The notes beneath the pieces are model-generated. The model was not told the origin of the DNA, made no database searches, and was given only the letters and a program-made list of their open reading frames with translations. Made by a program: the position numbers and the translations under genes. From contig CAMCWK010000018.1 in the NCBI GenBank assembly GCA_945882615.1, positions 1-58,949 of the forward strand: a DNA stretch of 58,949 nt. The letters are read 5' to 3'. Numbering within the stretch: position 1 is the first letter of the stretch; each line of letters starts with the position of its first letter. This DNA is from Rhizobium sp. Q54 (GTDB lineage: Bacteria > Pseudomonadota > Alphaproteobacteria > Micropepsales > Micropepsaceae). Shown piece after piece: positions 26,777-37,678 of this stretch.

Positions 26777-26842
26777 GGCATCAACCTCGGGCTCTTTGTG
26801 ATGATTCGGCGGGGTGCGGATTAAGTATTCTATATTGCATGT

Positions 26843-26856
26843 ATTATGGAAATAAT
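26843..26856. promoter_or_regulatory. Candidate ArsR operator
   Basis: Perfect inverted repeat ATTAT-GGAA-ATAAT in an AT-rich patch (TATATTGCATGTATTATGG) about 65 bp upstream of the arsR start, in otherwise GC-rich sequence. AT-rich dyads of this kind are usual for ArsR repressors. Assignment is by position only. Confidence 0.5.
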
Positions 26857-26929
26857 GCAGGGTCAAGCGCCGCGCCGGACCCACCGGAATGTCCACAGCC
26901 CGAGTGCGGGTTCGGCCGCAACCGTGAAG

Positions 26930-26958
26930 CTGTCACGCAAACGTCACGGAAAAATCAC
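26930..26958 (+). promoter_or_regulatory. Pho box (PhoB binding site) with three half-sites
   Basis: CTGTCAC at 26930-26936, ACGTCAC at 26941-26947 and AAATCAC at 26952-26958, each 11 bp apart. The first two form a near-consensus PhoB box (7-bp repeat, 4-bp spacer, 7-bp repeat). It lies 67 bp before the porin start, followed by a phosphate-binding protein gene. Confidence 0.8.
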
Positions 26959-27025
26959 AACACTGTAGTGATCCCCTGCGATCCCACTCCCGCGCGAACG
27001 GCGCGGATTACAAAGGGACTGGGGT

Positions 27026-28636
27026 ATGAAAACAGGGACACGAGTTCTGATGGCAGGCGTTGCGGCCGTCGCATTGGCAGCCTCGGGGGCCTTCGCCGCT
27101 GAAACCAAGAAAAAGCCGCGAGCGCCGGTGCGGCCGAATCTGGTGCTGGCGCAGAATGTGACGCAGCCGCCTTCAAACGCGTCTTCGACCAGCGACCTGG
27201 CGATGCGCGTGCAGGCGCTGGAAGACGCGCTGGCCGCCCGCGACGAGCGCGGCCGTGCCGACCGCACCCGCCTATCCACCCTGGAACAGCAATATCAGTA
27301 CGCCAACCTGACCTACGACAATGGCCGTCCGACCTTCCAGACGGGCGATGGCCGTTTCACCATGTCGCTGCGCACCCGCTTCCAGACCGACTTTGCCGGT
27401 TTTTCCCAGGACCGGCAGCCCGCCTCTTTTGGGGGGCCGCGCGACCTGGCGACCGGCATGGGCATGCGCCGCGCCTATCTGGGCGTCGAAGGCAAGGCCT
27501 ATAGCGACTTCGCCTATGAGTTCCGCATCAATGTCGGTGGCAGCGGTGTCGAAGGCCTCGAACTTTCCAAGGCCGTCGTCCATTACATCGGCATTCCCAA
27601 CTGGCATTTCAGCCTGGGCATCATCGAGCCCGCCTTCCAGCTTGAAGGCACGACCTCGTCGGGCAACCTGATGTTCCTGGAGCGCCCGGAGATCGTGAAT
27701 ATCGGCGCCGACATTTTCGGCGGCAATGATGCGCGCCGCGGCGCCGAAATCGGCTGGGCCAAGCCCGACGTGTTCTGGGCCGGCGACGCGGTCAACGCCA
27801 CGCTCTATTTTACCGGCGGCAAATCCCACTCGCAATTCGGTCACGGCAATGGCGGCGACGAGCAGGCGCAGATGCTGTTCCGCCTGGGCAACCGCGTCTG
27901 GTCCGACGGTCCGTCCAACCTGGCCTGGGGCATGAGCATCGCCCATGTCTTCAACAGCGGCACCAATGCCGGCGGCGGCTCGCCGACCATCAACCTGCAG
28001 GATCGCCCGCAGATCCGCGTCGACGGCACCCGCCTGATTTCGACCGGCGCCATCGATGCCCAGACCGCCGACATGATCGCCTTTGATCTGGCCGGCAATT
28101 ACGAGAACTTCTTCCTGGGCGGCGAGTGGGCCCAGTTCACCCTGGACCGCCGCTGCGGCAACGCCGCCACGACCTTCAATGGCGGCGTCTGCGCCGGCCA
28201 GCCATTCCGCGCCATCGCCGACAATCCGACCTTCCAGGGCTGGTATGTCGAAGGCTCCTGGATCCTGACCGGCGAAAGCAAGCCCTACACTGTCGCCGCG
28301 CTCAACAACGAGATCGGCGGCTTCCAGCAGCCGGTGCCGTCGCGTCCCTTCTCGCTCAACGGCGAGAGCTGGGGCGCCTGGGAGCTGGCGGCGCGCTATA
28401 GCGACATCGACCTGGACTGGAACCCCCGCAGGACCGCCAGCGCGACCCAACTGGCCGGCATTGTGGGCGGGCGTCAGCGGATCATGGACATCGGCGTCAA
28501 CTGGTACATGAACCGCAACGTGAAGCTGCAGGTCCACAACAGTTTCGTGAATGTCGACAAGGGCACCGCCGCGATCCCCAACCGTGACAGCCAGGACCTC
28601 AACATCGTTGGCGTCCGCCTGCAATTCTCGAACTAA
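27026..28636 (+). CDS. Phosphate-selective porin O/P family protein
   Basis: 536 residues. A signal peptide (1-24, ending AFA) is followed by a basic patch (ETKKKPRAPVRP), a short coiled coil at about 50-88 (SDLAMRVQALEDALAARDER), and a 16-strand type barrel with frequent aromatic-girdle repeats. The block RTRFQTDFAGFSQD, then GMRRAYLGVEGKAYSDFAYEFRINVGG and a LQFSN end are characteristic of OprO/OprP. Coiled coil plus barrel is the usual layout of trimeric phosphate or polyphosphate porins. It lies 39 bp before pstS and behind a Pho box, so it should be induced by phosphate starvation and pass phosphate to PstS. Confidence 0.92.
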   Translation: MKTGTRVLMAGVAAVALAASGAFAAETKKKPRAPVRPNLVLAQNVTQPPSNASSTSDLAMRVQALEDALAARDERGRADRTRLSTLEQQYQYANLTYDNGRPTFQTGDGRFTMSLRTRFQTDFAGFSQDRQPASFGGPRDLATGMGMRRAYLGVEGKAYSDFAYEFRINVGGSGVEGLELSKAVVHYIGIPNWHFSLGIIEPAFQLEGTTSSGNLMFLERPEIVNIGADIFGGNDARRGAEIGWAKPDVFWAGDAVNATLYFTGGKSHSQFGHGNGGDEQAQMLFRLGNRVWSDGPSNLAWGMSIAHVFNSGTNAGGGSPTINLQDRPQIRVDGTRLISTGAIDAQTADMIAFDLAGNYENFFLGGEWAQFTLDRRCGNAATTFNGGVCAGQPFRAIADNPTFQGWYVEGSWILTGESKPYTVAALNNEIGGFQQPVPSRPFSLNGESWGAWELAARYSDIDLDWNPRRTASATQLAGIVGGRQRIMDIGVNWYMNRNVKLQVHNSFVNVDKGTAAIPNRDSQDLNIVGVRLQFSN

Positions 28637-28674
28637 TTGAAACGGGGGCGCTGCTCCCACATGGAGAACAAGCA

Positions 28675-29706
28675 ATGAGAAAAACCTACAAGGCCCTGAT
28701 GGGCGCAGTCCTCAGTCTCACCATGCTGGCCACCGCGGCCAGCGCGGTGAACATCACCGGCGCCGGTTCAAGCTTCGTGTTCCCGATCGCCTCCAAATGG
28801 GCCGCGGCCTACAGGGGCATCGCGGGCGATCAGGTGAACTACGCCTCGATCGGCTCGGGCGGTGGCATCGCCCAGATCAAGGCCAAGACCGTGACCTTCG
28901 GTGCCACCGACAAGCCCCTGACCTCCAAGGAACTCAATCAGTTCGGCCTGGTCCAGTTTCCGCTGGTGATCGGCGCGGTCGTGCCGGTCATCAATGTGCC
29001 GGGCATCGCCCCGGGCCAGCTCACGCTGGACGGCGCGACGCTCGCCAACATCTTCATGGGCAAGGTCGCGCGCTGGAACGATCCGGCCATCGCCAAGCTG
29101 AATCCGGGCGTCAATCTTCCCAATCGCGCCATCACCGTGGTGCATCGTTCGGACGGCTCGGGCACCACCTTCCAGTTCGCCACCTATCTTAGCCGCATGA
29201 ACCCGGAATGGCGCGCGGATATCGGCGCGGATACCGCGATCGACTGGCCGACCGGCATCGGCGCCAAGGGCAATGAAGGCGTGGCCGGCAATGTGGCGCA
29301 GATCGGCGGTTCGATCGGCTATGTCGAATATGCCTATGCCAAGCAGAACCGCCTGGCGCATGTGAAGCTGATCAACCGCGCCGGTCAGGCCGTGCAGCCG
29401 ACCGTGGCGGGCATGCGCATGGCCTCGCAGAATGCCGATTGGGCCGCCGCGGCGAAGAACGACTTCTATGTCCTCTTCATCGATCAGCCGGGCGCCGAGA
29501 CCTGGCCGATCACCGCCACCGTGTTCATCCTGATGTACAAGAATCCGCCCGACCCGCAGGCCACCACCGCCGCGCTGAAGTTCTTTCAGTGGGGCCTGGA
29601 GAAGGGCGACAAGCTTGCCTTGGGCCTGGACTATGCGCCGCTGCCGGAAAACGCCGTGAAGGCGGTACAGACACACTGGAAGAATATCCAGGGCTCGGGC
29701 TTCTAA
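28675..29706 (+). CDS. pstS: Phosphate ABC transporter substrate-binding protein PstS
   Basis: 343 residues. Signal peptide 1-24 (ending ASA), then mature VNITGAGSSFVFPIASKW, the PstS opening that contacts phosphate. IGSGGGIAQIKAKTVTFGATDKPL gives the phosphate-binding loop, and VHRSDGSGTTFQFATYLS the second. The protein delivers phosphate to PstCAB; the permease and ATPase genes are not here and a strong terminator follows, so this gene forms a two-gene unit with the porin. The pst permease must be encoded elsewhere. Confidence 0.96.
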   Translation: MRKTYKALMGAVLSLTMLATAASAVNITGAGSSFVFPIASKWAAAYRGIAGDQVNYASIGSGGGIAQIKAKTVTFGATDKPLTSKELNQFGLVQFPLVIGAVVPVINVPGIAPGQLTLDGATLANIFMGKVARWNDPAIAKLNPGVNLPNRAITVVHRSDGSGTTFQFATYLSRMNPEWRADIGADTAIDWPTGIGAKGNEGVAGNVAQIGGSIGYVEYAYAKQNRLAHVKLINRAGQAVQPTVAGMRMASQNADWAAAAKNDFYVLFIDQPGAETWPITATVFILMYKNPPDPQATTAALKFFQWGLEKGDKLALGLDYAPLPENAVKAVQTHWKNIQGSGF

Positions 29707-29731
29707 AATCCAGGACAGATTTCCCCAACGG

Positions 29732-29766
29732 AAGGCCGGCCCGGGCAACCCCGGGCCGGCCTTTTC
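29732..29766 (+). terminator. Rho-independent terminator after pstS
   Basis: A 14-bp perfect stem (AAGGCCGGCCCGGG pairing with CCCGGGCCGGCCTT) closed by a CAAC loop and followed by a short T run, 25 bp after the pstS stop. Confidence 0.92.
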
Positions 29767-29819
29767 TTGGAAGGGCGATACACGTTCTGCTCCGTGCCAA
29801 CCCGGCTTATTGTCTTGCA

Positions 29820-29832
29820 CGTTATTATAACG
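29820..29832. promoter_or_regulatory. Candidate MarR operator palindrome
   Basis: Perfect palindrome CGTTAT-T-ATAACG, 18 bp before the MarR-family start codon. Autoregulatory MarR sites are often 13-20 bp AT-rich palindromes in this position. Confidence 0.5.
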
Positions 29833-29850
29833 CGGCTTAGGTTTCCGGCC

Positions 29851-30300
29851 ATGAAACCCGAGCTTCTGGTTGAGCTGTACGATGTCGCCCGGCTGATGCG
29901 CACCCGGTTCGACCGCTGGGCGCGCACCTATGGCATGACCCGCGCTCAAGGGGTGATTCTGGCGCGGCTGTCGCGCCAGCCCGGCATGACCCAGAACGAA
30001 ATGGCGTCGATTTGCGAAGTCGAGCCCATCACGGTGGGCCGGTTGGTGGACCGGCTGGAAGCCCGCGGCCTGCTGGAACGCCGTCACGATCCGGCCGATC
30101 GCCGTATCCGCCGTTTGCACCTGCTGCCGGCGGCTCAGCCGATCCTGGCGGAGATTCAGCGCTACAAGAACGATCTGCATGCCGAGCTGACTGACGGGCT
30201 GGATGAAGCGACCGTCGACAGGGTGATCGAAGCGCTGCTCCACATGAAAGTGCGCATGACCAGCGAGCCCGTGGTCCGAATCGCGGCGGCGGGCGAATAG
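29851..30300 (+). CDS. MarR family transcriptional regulator
   Basis: 149 residues from the ATG at 29851 (MKPELLVELYDVARLMRTRF). Winged helix: GVILARLSRQPGMTQNEMASI, recognition helix VEPITVGRLVDRLEARGLLERR, wing HDPADRRIRRLHLLP. No ligand is inferable. It is a single gene between the pstS terminator and a hydroxyisobutyrate dehydrogenase gene, with a palindrome just upstream suggesting autoregulation; it might also control neighbouring genes. The longer frame from 29767 crosses this palindrome and was not used. Confidence 0.88.
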   Translation: MKPELLVELYDVARLMRTRFDRWARTYGMTRAQGVILARLSRQPGMTQNEMASICEVEPITVGRLVDRLEARGLLERRHDPADRRIRRLHLLPAAQPILAEIQRYKNDLHAELTDGLDEATVDRVIEALLHMKVRMTSEPVVRIAAAGE

Positions 30301-30443
30301 ATGCACCAGAACGCTTTTATTTCCCCTGGGTTGGCAAAGCCGGATTCTTTCTTAAGATGCCGCGCGCGCAGGCAATTTTTCGCCTGTATCGGACGCCGCT
30401 GCCTTTCGCCGCCGGCGCAACTCCTAAGATGGTGGACTAGAAA

Positions 30444-31328
30444 ATGAAAACTGCATTCATTGGCCTGGGCGTGATGGGTTATCCGATGGCGGGCCACCTG
30501 CAAAAGGGCGGTCACGAAGTCACGGTCTATAACCGCAACCCGGAAAAGGCCAAGCAGTGGGTCGCCGAATATGGCGGCAAGTCCGCGCCCACGCCGGCCG
30601 AGGCCGCCAAGGACCAGGACATCGTTTTTTGCTGCGTGGGCCGCGATTCCGATCTGCGCCAGGTGACGCTGGGCGAAAATGGCGCGTTCGGCGCCATCAA
30701 GAAAGGCGGGCTGTTCGTCGATCACACCACGGCCAGCGCCGATATCGCGCGCGAACTGGCGGCGGAAGCCAAGAAGCGCGGTTTTGATTTCGTGGACGCG
30801 CCGGTCTCCGGCGGCCAGGCGGGCGCCGTCAACGGCAAGCTGGGCATCATGTGCGGCGGCGACGAGGCGGCTTACGCCAGGTGCGAACCGGTGATGGCCG
30901 TCTATACCAAGCTGGCCAAGCGGCTGGGTCCGGCCGGTTCGGGCCAGCTCACCAAGATGGCCAACCAGATCTGCATCGCCGGTATCGTGCAGGGCATGGC
31001 CGAAGCCTACAGTTTGATGCGCGCCGCGGGCCTGGACATCGAGGCGGTGACCGAAGTGATTTCCAAGGGCGCGGCCCAGAGCTGGCAGATGGAAAACCGC
31101 ATCAAGACCATGGCTGCGGGCGAATACAATCACGGCTTTGCGGTGGAGTGGATGCGCAAGGACCTGGCCATCGCGCTGGACGAGGCGCGCAAGCAGGGTG
31201 TCAGCCTGCCGGTCACCGCCGTGGTCGATCAGTTTTACGCCGAAGTCGAGAATTTGGGGGGCAAGCGCTGGGACACGTCCAGCCTTTTCGTGCGCCAGGA
31301 GACCGCGCGCAAAGGCAATAAGGGTTAA
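30444..31328 (+). CDS. NAD(P)-dependent beta-hydroxyacid dehydrogenase, 3-hydroxyisobutyrate dehydrogenase type
   Basis: 294 residues. Rossmann motif GLGVMGYPMAGHL near the N-terminus, then VYNRNPEKA typical of NADP preference (Arg-Asn after strand 2). Substrate motif DAPVSGGQAGAVNGKL and catalytic Lys171 (GSGQLTKMANQ) are conserved. The family includes 3-hydroxyisobutyrate dehydrogenase, tartronate semialdehyde reductase and GlyR-like succinic semialdehyde reductases; sequence alone does not separate them. A 3-hydroxyisobutyryl-CoA hydrolase gene about 2.6 kb away makes valine degradation the best guess. A TetR-family regulator follows 14 bp downstream. Confidence 0.85.
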   Translation: MKTAFIGLGVMGYPMAGHLQKGGHEVTVYNRNPEKAKQWVAEYGGKSAPTPAEAAKDQDIVFCCVGRDSDLRQVTLGENGAFGAIKKGGLFVDHTTASADIARELAAEAKKRGFDFVDAPVSGGQAGAVNGKLGIMCGGDEAAYARCEPVMAVYTKLAKRLGPAGSGQLTKMANQICIAGIVQGMAEAYSLMRAAGLDIEAVTEVISKGAAQSWQMENRIKTMAAGEYNHGFAVEWMRKDLAIALDEARKQGVSLPVTAVVDQFYAEVENLGGKRWDTSSLFVRQETARKGNKG

Positions 31329-31342
31329 GCACGAGGCATGAC

Positions 31343-31966
31343 ATGAGTGAGCAGGATACCCTCTCCGGCACGGCGCCCCCGCCGTCCGGCAAGAGTGGAC
31401 GTGGCTATCATCACGGTGATTTGCGCAACGGTCTGCTGGAAGCGGCGCGCACCATACTCGAAGAAGAGTCGCTGGCGGCGCTGACCCTGCGCGCCGTGGC
31501 CCGCAAGGCAGGCGTCAGCCATGCCGCGCCCTACCGGCATTTTCCCAATCACGAGGCGCTGCTGGTCGAGCTTTCGGTCGAAGGTTTTGACGAATTGCGC
31601 AGGGCAATCGCCGAGGCGGCCAAGGCGCAAGGCGTGGAATCGGAAAAGATCGCCAATATCGGCGCGGCCTATATGCGCTTCGTCGCCCAGCGTCCGGCGC
31701 TGGCGCGGCTGATGTTCGGCGGCCAGCTTCCCAACCGCGACCAGTTTCCCGCGCTGGGGCTGAAGGCCGATTCCATCGGTGAGGAAATCGGCAATGCTCT
31801 GCATGACAGCGCCTTGGGGCTGGCGGTGTGGGCCAGCGTCCATGGCCTGGCCATGCTGGTGCTGGAGAATGTGATCGATCTGGGCCAGCGCCGCTCGGGT
31901 CTGCATGTGCTGCCGGCGCGCGCGGAAATCATCCTGCGCAGCCTGTTCGCCACCAATCGCGACTAG
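31343..31966 (+). CDS. TetR/AcrR family transcriptional regulator with WHG-type C-terminus
   Basis: 207 residues. The N-terminal helix-turn-helix is LEAARTILEEESLAALTLRA followed by VARKAGVSHAAPYRHFPN, a strong TetR match. The C-terminal domain with VWASVHGLAMLVLENVID is the WHG/TetR_C_13 type. It lies 14 bp behind the hydroxyacid dehydrogenase gene and probably shares its transcript, so may regulate it. Its stop abuts the stop of convergent hemB with no gap. The disordered N-terminal extension (TLSGTAPPPSGKSGRGYHHG) is common for this subgroup. Confidence 0.9.
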   Translation: MSEQDTLSGTAPPPSGKSGRGYHHGDLRNGLLEAARTILEEESLAALTLRAVARKAGVSHAAPYRHFPNHEALLVELSVEGFDELRRAIAEAAKAQGVESEKIANIGAAYMRFVAQRPALARLMFGGQLPNRDQFPALGLKADSIGEEIGNALHDSALGLAVWASVHGLAMLVLENVIDLGQRRSGLHVLPARAEIILRSLFATNRD

Positions 31967-34074
<2,108 letters not shown>

Positions 34075-34190
34075 CTTTCTTTGCCATAGCTCGACACAAT
34101 CACACCGTCCGGGAAAGTGTTGCGCGACATGCCGCGCATTTTACGCGTCCTTAAGACATCCCCCCTAGTCTGGCCCTAACAATAGGTGGG

Positions 34191-34207
34191 CCCCGCAAAA
34201 AGCGGGG
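34191..34207 (+). promoter_or_regulatory. Hairpin overlapping the Shine-Dalgarno of the LdtR-like gene
   Basis: CCCCGC (34191-34196) pairs with GCGGGG (34202-34207) across AAAAA. The right arm is part of the GGGGAAAG ribosome site of the gene starting at 34215, so folding would limit initiation. Untested inference. Confidence 0.4.
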
Positions 34208-34214
34208 AAAGCAA

Positions 34215-34724
34215 ATGACGGCGATGGCCAAACCGCAAGCCGCGGCGGCGCTGGGTAGCGCTTCTTCGGTACGCAAGTATTATCTTGAGACTCTCAATCT
34301 CGTTGAGAGGCTGCATCGCCAGCTTCTTGATGTGATCAAGGACGAACTGGATCGCCGCGACGAACGCGAGATCAACTCGGTCCAGGCGTTGCTGCTGTTC
34401 AATGTCGGCGATCAGGAACTGACGGCCGGCGAACTTCGCACCCGTGGCCACTATCTGGGCTCGAACGTTTCCTACAATCTCAAGAAGCTGGTCGAGGGTG
34501 GCTACATCCATCATGAGCGTTCGGAAGCTGATCGCCGCTCGGTGCTGGTGCGCTTGACCCGCAAGGGCGAGGCGGTCCGCGACATGCTGCGTGAGCTGTT
34601 CGACCGCCATCTGGGTTCGCTGGAGGCGGTGGGCAATGTCGGCGCCGACAATCTCGACAGCCTGAACGTCACCCTCAAGCGCCTCGAACGCTTCTGGATC
34701 GACCAGGTCCGTTTCCGGCTCTGA
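34215..34724 (+). CDS. LdtR-like MarR/winged-helix transcriptional regulator
   Basis: 169 residues. The central part INSVQALLLFNVGDQELTAG and RGHYLGSNVSYNLKKLVEGG, then HHERSEADRRSVLVRLTRKG, closely fits the alphaproteobacterial LdtR family, first studied in Liberibacter as a stress and cell-wall (L,D-transpeptidase) regulator. The wing arginines are intact. It lies 22 bp before a DUF1345 membrane protein gene and may form an operon with it. The target genes here are unknown. Confidence 0.85.
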   Translation: MTAMAKPQAAAALGSASSVRKYYLETLNLVERLHRQLLDVIKDELDRRDEREINSVQALLLFNVGDQELTAGELRTRGHYLGSNVSYNLKKLVEGGYIHHERSEADRRSVLVRLTRKGEAVRDMLRELFDRHLGSLEAVGNVGADNLDSLNVTLKRLERFWIDQVRFRL

Positions 34725-34746
34725 TCGACTCGGCTAGTCTGACCCG

Positions 34747-35382
34747 ATGAAGGGTCTGCCGGTCGTGCTCTCGCGCCATTTTCGCTTTTACACGGCGCTG
34801 GCTTGCGGGCTGGCCGTCTGGGCCATTTGCTATGTCCTGGACATCGAAGCCGCGCTTCTGGCCGGCGGCGACGTTTTCTATCTGGTGTTCCTGGCGCTCT
34901 GCGTTCCGCTGTTGCGCCAGAAATCCTCCGATCTGAAAAAGCGCGCCAAAAGCGAGGACGAGGGCATCGCCGTCGTCGTCCTGCTCATTATCGCCACCAT
35001 GGCCTTCTTCTGTGCCACCGTGTTCATGGCGCTGAGCGGTAGCCATGAGGTGCTGCCGCTGACCTTGGCGATGGTGGGTGCGCCGCTGGGCTGGCTGGTG
35101 CTCCATACGGTGATGGCTTTCCACTATGCCGACCTGCATTATTTCGAGGACCCTGACGGCCATGAAGGACCGGACCTGCAGTTCCCCGGGCGCGGCGATC
35201 CGGGACCCTGGGACTTTCTCTATTTCTCGTTTGTGATCGGCATGACCGCGCAGACATCCGATGTGCAGATCAAGCAATGCGGCATGCGCCGCACGGTTCT
35301 GCTGCACAGCATCGTCTCGTTCTTTTTCAACACGGTGTTCATCGCGATGGCCGTCAACGCAGCGGTCAGCTTGGCCTCATGA
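34747..35382 (+). CDS. DUF1345 family membrane protein
   Basis: 211 residues with about five membrane helices: LACGLAVWAICYVLDIEAAL, then one near 75-98, one near 103-125, and two in the C-terminal third. The block GPWDFLYFSFVIGMTAQTSD and DVQIKQCGMRRTVLLHSIVSFFFNTV is the DUF1345 signature. The function is unknown. It follows the LdtR-like regulator closely and faces the DUF1295 gene convergently. Confidence 0.88.
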   Translation: MKGLPVVLSRHFRFYTALACGLAVWAICYVLDIEAALLAGGDVFYLVFLALCVPLLRQKSSDLKKRAKSEDEGIAVVVLLIIATMAFFCATVFMALSGSHEVLPLTLAMVGAPLGWLVLHTVMAFHYADLHYFEDPDGHEGPDLQFPGRGDPGPWDFLYFSFVIGMTAQTSDVQIKQCGMRRTVLLHSIVSFFFNTVFIAMAVNAAVSLAS

Positions 35383-35407
35383 CAGCCATCGCCGTGTCAC
35401 TGGCCGG

Positions 35408-36187
35408 CTAAAGCTTTGGTGGCCAGGGCAGGAAGGCGCTGACCCGGCGCTTATAGTCCGCGTAGGCGGGGCGGCGATCTTCGATCTTGTCTTCCATCAG
35501 CGTCACGCCGGAGACCTGCAACAGCAGCAGCGTCACCACCAGCGGACTGAGGATCAGCCACCAGGCGCCGCTGGCCGAAAAGCCGATCAGGAAAAAACCC
35601 CACCACAGCACGGCTTCACCGAAGTAGTTGGGATGGCGCGACCAGCGCCATAATCCCCGGTCCATCACCTTGTCCTTGTTGTGCGGATTCAGGCGGAACC
35701 GCGCCAGCTGCACGTCGGCCAGCGCCTCAAACAGAAGCCCCGTCGCGGCGATTGCCACGCCCAGATAATCCAGCACCCCCATGGGCGCACGGCCGGACAG
35801 CATCACCGCCACCAGCGGCGCGGCGATGAACCACATGAGAATGGCTTGCAACAAAAACACCTGCACCAGGCTCCACCACCACCAACGTGGGCCGAACTGG
35901 CGGCGCATGGCGGCATAGCGATGGTCCTCGCCCCCGCCTGCCGGCAAGGAGCGGCGGGCAAAGATGTGAGCAGCTAGCCTGACGGCCCATAGATTCACCA
36001 GAAAAAGCGCGGCGGAGGTCCGTGGACCGCTGGACGGACCCAGCAAGGCGGCAATATCCACCACCCCGGCGACCCCGGGGCCCCAGAAGATATCGATGAT
36101 GCTGACATCGCGGATGCGCAGCGAAATCAGCCACAGGATCGCGGCGGAACCGACCACGAATGCGAGGCCCCAAAGCGGTGCTGTCAT
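35408..36187 (-). CDS. DUF1295/steroid 5-alpha-reductase-like membrane protein
   Basis: 259 residues with about six membrane helices. The C-terminal half includes [20 protein letters not shown] and [20 protein letters not shown], the conserved RHPNY and E-x-R-P motifs of the DUF1295 branch of the steroid 5-alpha-reductase/ICMT-like superfamily, which bind NADPH in characterised relatives. The substrate is unknown. It starts back-to-back with hemA, leaving an 87-bp shared intergenic region, and converges on the DUF1345 gene. Confidence 0.88.
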   Translation of the reverse strand: MTAPLWGLAFVVGSAAILWLISLRIRDVSIIDIFWGPGVAGVVDIAALLGPSSGPRTSAALFLVNLWAVRLAAHIFARRSLPAGGGEDHRYAAMRRQFGPRWWWWSLVQVFLLQAILMWFIAAPLVAVMLSGRAPMGVLDYLGVAIAATGLLFEALADVQLARFRLNPHNKDKVMDRGLWRWSRHPNYFGEAVLWWGFFLIGFSASGAWWLILSPLVVTLLLLQVSGVTLMEDKIEDRRPAYADYKRRVSAFLPWPPKL

Positions 36188-36274
36188 GTGACAAATTGCA
36201 TGGAATCAGGGGCTTGTTCTGGGGTATGGTGGTGGAAACGAGGGTCCTTCGAGAACACCCCTGAGAAGATAGTC

Positions 36275-37498
36275 ATGGCGTTTTCCTACAAAACCAGTTT
36301 TCAGGATGCCCTGACGGCCCTCAAGCGCGAAGGCCGCTACCGCGTCTTCGCCGACATCTTGCGCCAACGTGGTGCTTTTCCCCAAGCCTCTTATACCGGT
36401 CATACGGATACGGGCGGCAAGCCGATCACCGTCTGGTGTTCCAACGACTATCTGAACATGGGCCAGCATCCCAAAGTGCTGGCGGCGATGCATGAGGCGG
36501 TGGATGCGGTGGGCGCCGGCAGCGGCGGCACGCGCAACATCTCCGGCACCACCCACTATCATGTCGAGCTGGAGCGCGAACTGGCCGACCTGCATGGCAA
36601 GGACGCGGCGCTGCTGTTCACCAGCGGATTCGTCTCCAACGACGCCACGCTATCGACCCTGTCCAAGGTCCTGCCGGGGCTGATCATCTTCTCTGACGAG
36701 CTCAACCACGCCTCGATGATTGAAGGCATCCGCCATGGCGGCACCGCCAAATATGTTTTCCGCCACAATGACATGGCGCATCTGGAAGAACTGCTGCAGG
36801 CGGCCAATCCCGCCGCGCCCAAGCTGATCGCCTTTGAAAGCGTCTATTCCATGGAGGGCGAGTTCTCGCCCACCGCCGCGATCTGCGACCTGGCCGAGAA
36901 ATATCGCGCCCTGACCTATATCGACGAAGTTCACAGCGTGGGCATGTATGGTCCGCGCGGCGCCGGCATTGCGGCGCGCGATGGCACCATGCACCGCATC
37001 GACATCATCGAAGGCACCCTGGCCAAGGCCTTTGGCGTGATGGGCGGCTATATCGCCGCCAGCGCCGAACTGGTGGATTGCATCCGCAGCTTCGCGCCCG
37101 GCTTCATCTTCACCACCTCGCTGGCCCCGGCCATCGCGGCCGGCACGCTGGCCTCGATCCGGCACCTGAAATCCAGCGATGTGGAGCGCCAGGCGCTGGC
37201 CGAACGCGCCGCGACTTTGAAGAAGAAGTTCACCGCTGCCCGCCTGCCGCTGATGGAAAGCCCCAGCCATATCGTGCCGCTGATGATCGGCGACGCCGCG
37301 TTGTGCAAGGCGGTGTCGGATTCGCTGCTGAAAGACCACGGCGTCTATGTCCAGCCGATCAATTATCCCACCGTGCCGCGCGGCACTGAACGGCTGCGCT
37401 TCACCCCGTCGCCCGCCCATACCGACGCCATGATGGATGCGCTGGTCGAGGCGCTGGTGCTGGTGTGGGACGCGCACAAGATCGTCCGCGCCGCTTAA
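36275..37498 (+). CDS. hemA: 5-aminolevulinate synthase
   Basis: 407 residues from the ATG at 36275 ([20 protein letters not shown]). A fold type I, alpha-oxoamine synthase family PLP enzyme: [20 protein letters not shown] and [20 protein letters not shown], Asp in [17 protein letters not shown], and the Schiff-base lysine in [14 protein letters not shown] (about residue 251). It condenses glycine and succinyl-CoA to 5-aminolevulinate, the alphaproteobacterial C4 route of haem synthesis. No haem-regulatory CP motif was seen. A small coupled gene follows immediately. Confidence 0.98.
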   Translation: MAFSYKTSFQDALTALKREGRYRVFADILRQRGAFPQASYTGHTDTGGKPITVWCSNDYLNMGQHPKVLAAMHEAVDAVGAGSGGTRNISGTTHYHVELERELADLHGKDAALLFTSGFVSNDATLSTLSKVLPGLIIFSDELNHASMIEGIRHGGTAKYVFRHNDMAHLEELLQAANPAAPKLIAFESVYSMEGEFSPTAAICDLAEKYRALTYIDEVHSVGMYGPRGAGIAARDGTMHRIDIIEGTLAKAFGVMGGYIAASAELVDCIRSFAPGFIFTTSLAPAIAAGTLASIRHLKSSDVERQALAERAATLKKKFTAARLPLMESPSHIVPLMIGDAALCKAVSDSLLKDHGVYVQPINYPTVPRGTERLRFTPSPAHTDAMMDALVEALVLVWDAHKIVRAA

Positions 37499-37678
37499 GT
37501 GCCAGGCCAAGAGATCTACGTGGAATTCGTAGCGCTCGGAAATTCCGTCAAGGTAACCGCCATCGATCCGGCCAGCGGCGTCGAAGCCAGCGTGGTGTGT
37601 CCCGCCAGCGCCTCGCAGCACGCGATGGCGCAAGCGGCGCGCCGCAAGCTCGAATATGTTCTCAGAAAGAAGACGTGA
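37499..37678 (+). CDS. Small conserved alphaproteobacterial protein (DUF6898-like)
   Basis: 59 residues from a GTG directly abutting the hemA stop (TAA-GTG). Reads PGQEIYVEFVALGNSVKVTA, then IDPASGVEASVVCPASASQH, and AQAARRKLEYVLRKKT. This pattern, a small beta-hairpin followed by a basic helix, resembles a short alphaproteobacterial family that I recall as DUF6898. Function unknown. Its TGA overlaps the GTG start of the amidase (GTGA), so hemA, this gene and the amidase look translationally coupled. Confidence 0.72.
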   Translation: MPGQEIYVEFVALGNSVKVTAIDPASGVEASVVCPASASQHAMAQAARRKLEYVLRKKT

